This document shows positions 37,354 to 47,559 of a stretch of 64,000 bases of DNA, one piece after another (the first letter of the stretch is position 1; every line of letters starts with the position of its first letter). The notes beneath the pieces are model-generated. The model did not search any database. It was not told the origin of the DNA and saw only the letters and a program-made list of their open reading frames with translations. The stretch is from Artemia franciscana (Eukaryota > Arthropoda > Branchiopoda > Anostraca > Artemiidae). Made by a program: the position numbers and the translations under genes. The stretch covers positions 50,031,317 to 50,095,316 of the forward strand of contig NC_088867.1 in assembly GCF_032884065.1 (NCBI RefSeq), given 5' to 3'.

Positions 37354-37914
37354 TTAACATGTCTGTATATAATATATTGCAAAAATTCTAAAATGTAAAC
37401 CTTTTTATATTTTTGTAATATTAAATGACTATATTTGACTTTAAAAAAAGATGGAAACCTGGGCATCCCAAGTATTAAACTATGTCCCAAGTATAAAACA
37501 ATCTAGTCCCAAGCATAAAACTAGTTTTATACTTGGGACATTTGAGAGCTTCTGCTGAATTACTTTTTTGGTCAAGTTCAAGATGACTTAGAAAGCTGAG
37601 TTTTGGGCCAGACATTCTCCATGAAGTTGCCTATATTACCAAGCAGGATTTATCCTTACTGCTGAAATGATTTGCAATCAGTGACCATTAAAAAAATTCA
37701 TCCCAAGTACTCCAAGTCTCCCCTATAATTTGCTTTTTCAAACAAAGCTTAGTCTTGTGTTACAAGAACATAAAGTCTGTACGCCCTATGGTTTGGATAC
37801 TTCATTGTAGCCTAACTTTAAGGTCCCATTTCCAGGATTAGGCTCAGGCTTAAATTCTTTGTCCAATGTTGACTATTAGTATATTTAAAATTATTAGGCT
37901 AGTGATCAAGACAA

Positions 37915-38475
37915 AATTAAGACAGTTCACATAACTGTATTACCAATAAAGTGAACATACCACTCAATGCCTATTTTTATGTTCTTTACAAATACAATAA
38001 TTGCTTCTACTGGAAATTCAAATTTAAGTACTTTTTGAGCTCTTAAATGATGAATTTTCAAAAAATTATGACAGTTCATATAACTGACTCATCAATAAAG
38101 TAAACATACCACTTGATGTTTTTTTTATGTTCTTTACAAATATAATAATTTCTTCTAATGTAAATTCAAATTTAATCACTTTCTGAGCTCTTAAAAATGA
38201 CCAATTTTCACTTAAAGTATGAGTTATTGCTTGTTTTGGACAAAATAATACTATGTTTTCTCAGCACCATCTTTTCTTGGTTGTTTTCAAAACAATAATG
38301 CTACATTTTCTCAGTGCTAAAATTACTTACAAAAAGGTTAGTTTAGGTTGGGTTAAAAAGTGCTTAAATTTGAATTTGCTGTAGAGGCAATTATTATATT
38401 CATAAAGAACATAAAAAAAAGGTATCAAGTGGTATATTCACTTTATTTGTAAGTCAGTTATATGAACTGTCATAA
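37915..38475. repeat. three copies of a 120-145 base AT-rich repeat, two direct and one inverted
   Basis: Copies at about 37918-38060 and 38068-38205 are direct (CAGTTCACATAACTG, AAAGTGAACATACCACT, TTATGTTCTTTACAAATA, GAAATTCAAATTTAAG). A third at about 38360-38475 is inverted. Just outside the CR1-like LINE fragment further inverted matches occur (about 38605-38660 versus 40352-40400). Confidence 0.7.
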
Positions 38476-38880
38476 ATTTACCATGATCTATGTGTTAAAA
38501 TATTGAAGTTAATCTTATAAGTTACATAGCATATAAGAAAATTTTGAAAACTTGAACAATTAGACTATCTGCTTTCTAGGGGGTTTAGACCTAATAATTT
38601 CGGTAAACATTTATATTAATAGATTACTCAGATAGCTAAGAAACAAACTTATCTCTCTAGTCAGAATTGCATCCTGAATCAAAATTTAACATTCATTTGC
38701 ATTAGAAATGAGCTTTATTGTCACCCTTATATATTCCAACTCAAGGTAGCCTATATTTGCATATTTATTTATTATTAGGAATAGTGGTAAGCATCAATGC
38801 TTGTCACAAAAACATAATACTAATCTAAAGTAAATTGGCAACAACAAACTAAACAGCAAAAACTTCTAAATAAAACGACA

Positions 38881-40130
38881 CTACACAACAAAAGCATCTA
38901 AATAAAAAGGTATATTTACTAATGCACTCTTAAAATTTTGAACACTCTCTGCCTCAACAACCTCCAAAGGCAAACCATTCCATGGTCTGGCAACTCTACT
39001 AACAAAAGATAATTGACCAATTTTTTTCAGTGGTTTTGGAGGATATAATTTATAATCATGCTGATGAGTAGAGTGATAATGGCTAAATTCAAAAAATAAA
39101 TTTGGATCAACATCATCCACTCCTTTAATTATACAAAACACATTTACAAGGTCATTGCAATGTCTACAAAACTTCAACAACGGGAGTTGAAGCCTAGAAA
39201 GTCTCTGCAGATAAGAAAGGCGCTGAAGGTATGGGACCAATCTAGTGGCCCTTCTCTGAACCTTTTCTATCCTATGCTCATCTGTTAGACTTAATGGAAA
39301 CCAAACAGAAGTATTATACTCAAGAAGAGGGCAGACCATTGATTTGTATAGTAGTAAGAAATTATGAAGGTTAAACCTACTAAAGCTTCTCCTTATAGAT
39401 GATAAACGATAATTTGCATTCTTTACAATTTCCAAAATATGCTTATCAAATTTAAATTGGGTATCAAAGTAAACACATAGTGTAGAGTGTAGTATAGAGT
39501 AGAGTGAGCATAGTGTAGAACAACACACTTAGAAGGGTTTATGAACATGGAATTAGATTTGCAACAATAAGTTAGAGAGTCAAGATCCTCCTGTAAAAGT
39601 TGCACATTGTTTTGGTCTTGTACTGGTAGATAAAGTTTTACATCATCCACAAACATCTTGACAGTAGAATGCTGAACAGAGAAAGGCAGATCATTAATAA
39701 ATACACAAAATAAAATTGGACCCAGGCAGCTACCCTGGGGGACTCCACTTAACACATCAATTGAGGATGACATAGCTTCACCAAGAACAACCTGCTGAGT
39801 TCATCCATTTAGATAATCAGCAATAAATGCAATTGTTTTTTTTACCCAATTTATAAGCTGCACATTTTTTAAGAAGGGTGGGTATTGAGACTTTGTTGAA
39901 TGCCTTCAAGAAGTCAATGTAAATGCAGTCAAAGGGTATAGCTAAATTGGCAAAATGTTGAAAATCCAAAGTAACCTCAAGAAGCTGAGTATTATAAGAC
40001 CTATTTTTTTGGAAACCATGCTGAGCAGGATTCCAAAGATGATTTCCATCAAAATACTTTTGATCACGTGAAACAATCAACTTTTCCATTACTCTGCAAA
40101 AAATAGACGTGATTGAAATTGGCCAATAGT
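38881..40130 (-). pseudogene. CR1-like LINE fragment (RT C-terminal half)
   Basis: From about 40090 downwards the frames give HGFQKNRSYNTQLLEV, YIDFLKAFNKVSIPTLLKK (first catalytic region), SGVPQGSCLGPILFCVFIND and KMFVDDVKLYLPV (the F-x-DD variant common in CR1-group LINEs). Then comes the long C-terminal part with SMVCPLLEYNTSVW, IEKVQRRATR and RPWNGLPLEVVEAESVQNFK, which is characteristic of CR1/Jockey-group proteins. Two frameshifts separate three blocks, and the endonuclease and N-terminal RT are missing. A short internal duplication (LQRLSYLQRLSRLQ) is present. Confidence 0.8.
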
Positions 40131-40714
40131 TTTTAAATTAGGAGGTGGGGTGGGAGTAAAGTTCAAAATTACCTCTATAGTCAGAATTGAATCCTGGATT
40201 CAAATTTAAAATCCATTTGCATTGGAAATGACCTTAACTAAACTCCCCATCCTACCCACTTAATGTGTAATTATATACCCTGAATTGGAATATGCCAGGA
40301 ATTGGTATAGCCTAGCCTATATAGGGGTGGGGTAAACTTCTGACAATAGAGGTGAGTTTGTTTCTTAGATAGGCTATATGAATAATCTGTTAATACAGGC
40401 TAAACTATGACAATGATTTTAACAGTTATTTAACCATTGAATCATTGATCATCCAATTGCTGGGTACAGTTTGTGGATAGCTGTTGGATAGGCCAGTTTA
40501 GTCCTTGGTAGCCTACATGTATTGTCACAATAAAATCCATTATGTTAGTAATGTCATGATTAGTGGATCAAATAAGTGAATTTATAAGCCACTAGGCCTA
40601 TTTGTTTGCTATTATTGTGCTTCCTTTAAAAAACCTTGCTCCTTGCTCAAAGAATTTACTACATTGCAACTAAAGAGAAAAGGCTCTAGGCCAAGCCTGT
40701 ACAAATTAACTTAC

Positions 40715-40865
40715 CTTCCTTTATGCTAGAACCCTCCACAGGGATTTTTCTTTCCAAGTCTTCTGAAAGAAGGTTTTTCTTCTTGTTAGAAAGCGACACC
40801 GACTTTCCATTGTTTAGTTCCTTTTGCTTCCATTGTTTAGTTTGCCTTTGAAATGCAAGCGGCTC
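40715..40865 (-). CDS. lysine-rich exon upstream of the bHLH exon
   Basis: 151 bases, acceptor GTAGATTTTCCAG, donor GAAG|GTAAGT. Only one frame is open through the exon (entering in phase 0, leaving in phase 1). It reads EPLAFQRQTKQWKQKELNNG, then KSVSLSNKKKNLLSEDLERK, then IPVEGSSIKE. The outgoing phase matches the bHLH exon at 18424, giving ...[14 protein letters not shown]. The SSIKEE end parallels FTIKEE of the exon at 6221-6367. No Met, so coding must begin further upstream; no phase-0 partner was identified. Low complexity and lack of homology keep confidence moderate. Confidence 0.55.
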
Positions 40866-41419
40866 CTGGAAAATCTACCTGACTTGTGGTAGGCTATTTA
40901 GCACAAGATTCAAACCAAACTTCAGTACAACCAGACTTGCCGGATTGCTTCGTCTGCTGATAAACAAATGTGTGCAAATCCGAACTTTCAATGTGGAGGT
41001 AAAATTTTAGTGGCTAGATGCGACTTCAACCAGTGCTTACCTGTTCAACTCTTTAGCATCCGTACTTGTAAAGTCTTGAAGTATTTAATAAAATGTTCAT
41101 GAAAAAAATAATTATATGTCGATACTGAGGAAGCATTCACAAAGTACATCTTAGAACTGGGAAATAGAAATCTCCCAAGAAATGAGTTCAACAGAATCAA
41201 ATTACCTAAGGATATAATTTCAAGTTTTAATTTAATTGAGGAAGTTTTGAAAATCGCCTTGTAAATAAAAAATACAAAGGAATGAAGGAACACGTACGTT
41301 AGCGCCGCTCAACAAAGAAGTTGGAAAAATGAAGCGTGACATTGTTCATCACCTCTCAGGAGAAAGCAAATCCTGTAAAAGTTATGATTATGTTAAAAAC
41401 AAACAGAAAAGAGGAATCA

Positions 41420-41645
41420 AACTCAGACCAAATTTCTTCATTCAATCAAAGTTACCGATTTGCCACCCCATGACTTAAAACTAAAGAACAAAACATTAAT
41501 TTTACTAATGTGTACATGAAATATTTTAGAGAGCATGTGCAATGGAACACTTCAAGTTAGTACTGATTAATGTAGCAATGGAGTTAAAGTAAAAATTATT
41601 ACTGAGGATAAAACTGAAGAAGAATTTTACATTAATCTATGATTA
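41420..41645 (+). pseudogene. PIF1/Helitron-like helicase relic
   Basis: Broken frames read TKFLHSIKVTDLPPHDLKLK, then NKTLILLMC, ESMCNGTLQVS and VKVKIITEDKTEEEFYIN. The pattern FL...LPPHxLxLKxxxxxxLMRN...GxCNGTxL...xxIIxGD is the conserved C-terminal helicase region of PIF1-type helicases found in Helitrons and relatives. Only the last helicase motifs are present, with stops. Confidence 0.6.
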
Positions 41646-42290
41646 GAGGACGACCGACAGCGAAAATGACATACATACAAGCCCACCACGTACTGAGTAC
41701 CTGGAACCAAGCGAAGTTCAGTTTCCTCCTACTACTACTGCGAACAACTCGCTGCAGCACCAGACCGCCCTAGTCCAACGCAGCTCCGCATGCTGCTCTT
41801 GCATCTCTATCAGTTTAAAGTCTGTCAATTTATACCCTTCCAATTTAGCTTAAATCTTTCCTCACGAACCCCTTCTACCCGATTCGGAAACGACCTGCTT
41901 TTCGTTTGACCTTATATGGTTTACCGACATGGATGTTCTTTGGAAGTCTGTCATCGTTCATCTGCATGACGTGTCCTTGGTCATCTCAAATTTTCTCCAT
42001 TATTACCCTAGAAAGCGGGATTGAACCTCATTTTTTGCACAGTTTGAAGTACGGTCAGTCAGACGGGTACCTAAAACAATCCATGGACTACTTTTCTAAA
42101 AACCATCTAATAAATGCTTCCCCGTCTCTCGAACCGTACTTGCAAACTGTCAACACAGTAGCTCCTAATAGTCTAATCTTTGTTCTTAAATTCATCTTCA
42201 CATTCTTCCAAACTTTATTCAACTGTGAAAAAACACGCTGGTCCTTGACTATTCTACTTTCTAAATCTTCGCTGCACCCAGCGTCTTTAC
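41640..42290 (-). pseudogene. decayed C-terminus of an RTE-like LINE
   Basis: From about 42290 downwards the minus strand reads SQLNKVWKNVKMNLRTKIRL, LGATVLTVCKYGS and later GHVMQMNDDRLPKNIHVGKP. This matches the well-known LINE tail ...SLRTKxRLxxATVLTVLLYGCE... GHVLRMDDDRLPK. Many stops. It abuts the helicase relic at 41645, in the opposite orientation. Confidence 0.7.
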
Positions 42291-42559
42291 TAATAATTAA
42301 TTAAAAAAAAAACTTTCCAAAAAAGTTTTTCAAGCGACCAGAAATCATTACTAAAGGATAAATGAAACCCAAAACGAACGAAAATCATAATAAACGATCA
42401 TAGTAAACAAAAAGATAACAGGCACAAATAAAGATGAATAAATAAATCTCAAAACGAGTAAAAATAAAATTTAGTTTCCAAGTAAACTTAAAACGAACAA
42501 AAAAAGACTTCGAACAGGAATTTGGCTACTTTTCCCTTCCCTAACCGTAAAAGTCTAAA

Positions 42560-43080
42560 GCCCATTACATCAATTGCTTTTTGTTGAAAATTCCCTCGAC
42601 AATCTTTGAATGTTACAACTTGATATGCTTCCCTAACTGCTCTTGAAATATTGAACATATGCCATCTGAAAAACCTGGATGAATGTATGTTAATTGGATT
42701 TTGTTTAACATTTCCCTTAGCATTCCATGAAAGTTTCGACTTAATACCCATAGCTGATCCTGAGATCAGTATCGATATACTCAGATACACGCTTTGACCA
42801 CCTGGATTCTTTTGATTTAGTGCAATATCCCTCAAAGTATTCAATAAAAATTAATTTTTAACAGCCTTGACTATTTGTGGCATATTGTACATAAGACCAT
42901 TTTACAACCTGGATACACTTTGCTATTTTTGGCAAGCAAAATGCCGTTAAACTCTTTTTAGTTCAATAATTTTAGTTGTAATAATAGAAGTTGTAGTAAT
43001 ATTTAGAGTCACAGTCGCAGTAGCTGTACTAATAGAAGTAGTCACAGTTGCAAAGGGTAGCAGTTGCAGTCATGAGTTGT
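42560..43080 (+). repeat. family C dispersed repeat
   Basis: It shares CATTCCATGAAAGTTTCGAC, CTTAATACCCATAGCTG and ACCTGGAT phrases with the copy at 7720-8880, ending with the GTAGTCACAGTTGC-like minisatellite. The 118-codon minus ORF at 42488-42844 is its shadow. Confidence 0.6.
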
Positions 43081-45089
43081 TTTAGGCACGTTTTGAAGAA
43101 GATAAATTATTTAATGAACTGTAAATTAAACTATTGGGTTTAACATTTCTAAATGGGTTTATCAGTCACCCAAAAAAGGTACTATAAACAAGAAAATAAC
43201 CTGGAAAGAATGCTTTTAATTCAAAAAATGTTCCGGAACTGAGATTCCAAACAGAAAAAGTTAACGTTAAACCCAATTAAAGTAATTTAAGACATTTATT
43301 ATTGTTCAAAAAAATTGTTCTATTTTAGCAAACCAGAGATTTCATTTCTAAACTTTATTGACAAGGATTTTCAGAGAACGGAATCATGTCTAGATCTGTG
43401 TTTACAATTGAGATCACTGAAAGGTTACAGCTGAAATCTTTCTTATTAGAAAACAAACAATACGAAACGGACAACAGAAAGTAAACCCGTCTTTAACATA
43501 CAGTTAAATGGATGTCATAACAATTTGCACTTCCCAAAATGATTATTTTCGCTTCGAGTATTTACTACACCTTATTTGCAATTACGACCTTAATAGATAA
43601 CAGTTTATGAACTTATTATCTAAAAGGCCATTACTAATGGATTGAATCCAAAAGAACATATTTCGTAAAAGTGCATATCGGAAAAAGTAAAAAATATACA
43701 CAAATTATGTGAGAACATCTCAAATTAAAAGGGATATAAGAAAATTCAAGATCAGGCAAAAAGAAACCCTTAACACACATTGCTTTGTCATGGATTGGTT
43801 CAAATGTCTGGCTCTCCCTCATACTCTCTCACGACTTGAAATACCCTACGCATGTGATGTTAGAAGATGCAAGACTGTCTAGCGATGTTTCTCTGAATAC
43901 TTAGCCCTGCTGCCTAAAAATTAAATTTTGGCTACTTCCCTGGGTTTCTTGAAATGAAATAATACTAATCTTTTCAGAGCCCCTTTCTAAAAAAAAAAAA
44001 TTATGGTCTAACCTGTGTCAAAGGCTGAGACAAAATTTTCAAATAAAATCATTCCTAAGAAGTTTTAGTTAAAATTTTACCGAAGGATACATTCTGAGAA
44101 ATTGATCAATATAATCTTAGTTTTCTCAATCAGTATCAAAACCATGGTGCATATGGTGCACAATGATCCATGCCAGTTTTTTCTTCCAAGACATTCATGT
44201 TATCTTTTTTTATAATTTGAAGTACAAAATTTTTCTTGGGAGGTCAGCTTTAATATCTTCATAAAAATCCTCAGTTTGAATTTCATAAATGAAACTTATC
44301 CGTATCCATGCAGCATTAACCAATGTTCTCTTAATATTTTGATTTCACGTATTCATAATGAAATTCATACATCAATAACTTAGATAACTCTAATACAGCT
44401 AATCCGATATAACTATGTTTATCTAGACTTATTATTGACCTGACCATTCTGGCTACCGAGAAATTCTTGGCAAAGATTATTTCCAAACTAAATTTATGTT
44501 TTTTTTATTATTATTATATTGTCTTTGTTCATCATTAGTGATTATTTCAATATTAGCTCTTTTTCTAACTTTTTGCATGGTTTTCCCAAAACAAACATAA
44601 TTCATTAAGAGGTCACGGAATTAGGAAAAAAGTCTCAGTTATCGAACTATGCTATGTTGGCAAAAGCTCACAAAGTCAAAGGATTTCAAAATTCTGAGCT
44701 GCGTATCTGGTAAGCTGGATGTCTCTGCTTTTCAGGGGTTGTTTAAATTAAAGCAACTAATGAATAATCGAAGCATATTTAGAGCTATAGTCGATTGTCT
44801 GCAGTTAGAAGACCAAAGACAATGAGAATCCATATATAGAAACCTAGTACTAGAAAACTAGTACTCTCTGTACTATATTCTATTTAAACGAGCAAAAGTG
44901 CATGAATGTATTTATGTACATATGTGTTCATTTGTGTGTTTTTTTCAAAAACGGTCCATATTTTTTTTTAAATTGGCACTGTGAGGTTTCCTTTTCCCAA
45001 AAGTGGTCGTACTGTTTTAGATATCTATGATGCATTCAAATTATACAAGATGACAAATAACAACACACAGCTCAGGTAGCAAAATTATA
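43081..45089. other. no recognised feature, AT-rich
   Basis: Read on both strands; no domain or window repeat recognised. A minus ORF at 43634-43822 starts with ATG but has no splice or domain support. Confidence 0.5.
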
Positions 45090-45790
45090 AAAGATGAAAT
45101 TATAAAAATAAAAAATGACTCTGAAAAACAGCAAAAGCAAAAGGCAAGGAACAAGCGGCATCAAAAATCAAATTGAATTACAAGCAAAAAGTTGCACAAC
45201 AAAATTTGCAGTTACGAGACAAATTAGAATTACAATAGGGATGATATAACGCGTTTTCTTAGTGTTTGCAAAGGATAAACAGGAAAGAAGAATTGAATTC
45301 TCGCTCTGCCAATATATAACTTAAAACTAAAGAATAACAGAATAATCAGGCTAATGCGTAATTTAAAGTTTTTGAAGGGTATATGCAATAAAGAATGCAT
45401 GGTTTTGTTACTAAATTATACCACAACGTAATTAAAGCCAAGATACGATTGCTGAGGAAAAAGCTAGAAAAGAAGTTTTTTTTTTGTTATCTCTGACGTT
45501 ATAAGAAAATATACAAGAAGAGGAATAAATTTGAAAAGCTAAAGCAAAATACATGAAAAAAATTTGAGAGCAACAGCGAGAACCACAACAGATTGCAGAA
45601 GAATACTAATCTTAAAAAACGTATCATTCCCTGAAGGACGAACAGGAATAAAAAATCAAATTCACGCCAAAATTCCTTAATTGAACTAAGATTGCTGATT
45701 TACCATTTCAGGATTTAAAACTAAAGACAAACACGATAATCATACTAATGCATAATTTGAGAATTCGCGATTCTCACTACCATATCTATT
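45090..45790 (+). pseudogene. two further PIF1/Helitron-like helicase relics
   Basis: A charged stretch at 45090-45230 (KQQKQKARNKRHQK) precedes LPIYNLKLKNNRIIRLMRNL and FLKGICNKE at about 45300-45390. A second copy of the same motif, PKFLN then IADLPFQDLKLKTNTIIILM and HNLRIRD, lies at about 45670-45775. Both align to the relic at 41420-41645. Stops and frameshifts throughout. Confidence 0.55.
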
Positions 45791-45959
45791 TCAACCACAG
45801 AATCATTTTATATGGCACAGATTATTCTTGATTTTGTAGCATCCTTGTTTTTCTCAGAGCTGCCTATCCTTCACAATTCAGCACGTAATTTCAAAACTTA
45901 TTAAATATATGGCAAGTTTAACCACTAAGGAAGTTTAAAAATGAACTTTTAAGCTCATC

Positions 45960-46480
45960 TTGCATTTCTGAGCTTCATACGCTAAAAGCATAGGTTGTAC
46001 AACAGTTTTGCAGCCAGAGTCTATAGCATTCTCCAAAAGATATTCTTTAAAAAATCACATACTTCTTTCTCCTTGTCCTCAATTGTTTCCAAAAATAGGG
46101 AATCAGTCAGAAGTTTTAATATGTCAGGGCCTGTGAAAACTCTTTTCATTTGGCTTCAGACAGTTTAGGGAATTTGAGGCACAGATGTCCAAAACATTTC
46201 CCTACTTTTGGCACTGAATTGACAAACTGCTTTACAAGCCCCAATATAATATAAAGAGGTAATAATACGGAGATGTAGTAATAACACTTTCTGGTGTGAC
46301 TAAGGTCGTTTTCCGGATGTAATTTCTCACCATTTGTGCAATTGTCTCAAAGGGGCCAGTCAATTATAATCCAGTGTAGCTGTCTGGCTCTACTACCCCA
46401 TAATCAAAGAGAGCAACGATATTTTCTAAAATCACCCTGCTGACCAAACAACATGGGTAGGGATACTAAAACGAAAAGAT
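45960..46480 (-). pseudogene. relic of a multicopy arthropod repeat ORF
   Basis: The minus strand reads, in shifting frames, KYRCSL*LWGSRA, DWPL, VLLPLYIILGLVKQFVNSVP, KVGKCFGHLCLKFPKLSEAK (then a stop) and KMSLKVHF. I recall a protein family abundant in arthropod genomes with the order CLWDSR...WP...LLPPLHIKLGLMKQFVKAL...FPxLSEAKLKEGIF...MSLKVHFLHSHL. The match in order is clear, but I do not know an agreed family name. Inactivated. Confidence 0.5.
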
Positions 46481-46933
46481 TTTTTCTTACCTTTTAATCA
46501 AAAACGAAGGTTTTCTACCCATCTTTTGCAAACCTTCTACGGAGCCTGCGGTCTGTCTCGTTCTCCAAATTGATTATAAAAAAGGCATACAAAAAGCTTC
46601 TTTCGGACGCCTACTTAACATTATATTTTACTGGGTATTCACCACAGATTAACAAAAGCTAGATGGAGAAATAGCGGAATATCTAATGGTCACATTCTAG
46701 AAAAAACTGACTTGTTGTAAGAAATTAATGCTAAAATTTTCTCTAATAGTACTGACGATTCTTTCAGCAAGTCCAGCCCTCAATATAAAACATTTTTGCA
46801 TCATCTTTTTATTTTTATCTAAAAAAATTGAAAAAGACCTTGTCTTCATGTACACGATACAACACACCAACGACGCCATCTACACTATTTATTTTAAAAA
46901 GTAGCTTTGGTACAAGCAATGACAACCTGGTTT

Positions 46934-46939
46934 TTTATT
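46934..46939 (-). promoter_or_regulatory. poly(A) signal AATAAA for the zinc-finger terminal exon
   Basis: AATAAA on the minus strand, 21 bases after the TGA at 46961-46963. A second AATAAA lies at 46888-46893. Their position supports this exon being the last of a transcript. Confidence 0.55.
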
Positions 46940-46960
46940 TACTAGGATTCTTGATTAAGA

Positions 46961-47328
46961 TCACCCACTTGGCTTGAGACCATTAATATGATAGCTATTT
47001 CGATGATCCATAAGCTCCTTTTTAACGTCAAAGTAAGTGAGACAATCAAGGCATTTGTAAAGACCTGTTTCAGTAGTTTCAGTTGGCCGAATGCCACAAT
47101 TGGCCAGGTCCCTTTCATTAACATAAATTAAGTTTATGTGAAAGCGCAAATAATGCCTCTTAAGACTAAAACCACGCTTGAAGATGGCACCGCAGATGTC
47201 ACATCGGAAACGCTGATTTTTCTTCAATCCGTTTTCGGATGGAATAATGCTATCCTTTTCAATCTTAAAGCTGTAGTATTCAAACGGCTTTTTGTTCATC
47301 ACTTTTTGCAAATACAGAAGGGTACTCT
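46961..47328 (-). CDS. C2H2 zinc-finger terminal exon
   Basis: Acceptor TTTCTCTTTCAG, entering in phase 1; open to TGA at 46961. It reads STLLYLQKVMNKKPFEYYSF, an acidic/basic linker, and two classical fingers: FRCDICGAIFKRGFSLKRHY...H (C-x2-C-x12-H-x4-H) and YKCLDCLTYFDVKKELMDHR...H (same spacing). It ends HINGLKPSG. The upstream exon at 56875-57066 leaves in phase 1 and would join cleanly. With poly(A) signals close behind, this is a real 3' end. Either a separate zinc-finger gene lies upstream of the bHLH gene, or this is an alternative terminal exon of the same locus. DNA or RNA binding by family; target unknown. Confidence 0.85.
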
Positions 47329-47559
47329 CTGAAAGAGAAACAAACATTTAGAAGCGATTCTTGATAAAAGTATGAGTGACAAGCTTACTGACATACAGGA
47401 TGCAAAGTTCTGTTGTAAATAAAGCAAATGAAGCTTTATTCCATCAAAAAAGCAAATATAGCACAACAGAATCTATGATTGGAAGATAAGCAACATCGAG
47501 CGTACCAAGGTATAACGAAAGAAAATGATTCCACAGCGAAATCGGTGTTTAGAAGACTT

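Larger units (their letters stand above)
28222..37723 (+). mobile_element. pogo/Tigger-like DNA transposon, 9.5 kb including nested insertions
   Basis: The left end GGGGAGACTTGGAG(CG)CTTGGGA at 28222 and its reverse complement ending 37723 form terminal inverted repeats of about 24 bases with two mismatches. Each end is flanked by TA (28220-28221 and 37724-37725), as expected for a Tc1/mariner-superfamily insertion. The transposase (35400-37353) lies near the right end. A LINE (28435-31735) and a second inverted-repeat element (32566-34748, perhaps from 31745) have inserted into its left half. The CTTGGGAC motif recurs inside both ends and before the transposase, suggesting transposase binding sites. 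Confidence 0.75.

Noticed and set aside
41045..41090. Donor GAACAG|GTAAGC as the end of an exon upstream of 40865
   Set aside because: The donor is excellent, but no frame gives an open exon ending in phase 0; at best it could be a 5' UTR exon.
42488..42844. Minus ORF of 118 codons
   Set aside because: It lies in a family C repeat and shows no conserved protein in the other copies.
43634..43822. ATG-initiated minus ORF MRESQTFEPIHDKAM as first exon of the bHLH gene
   Set aside because: No good donor in the needed phase, and the second half is low-complexity.
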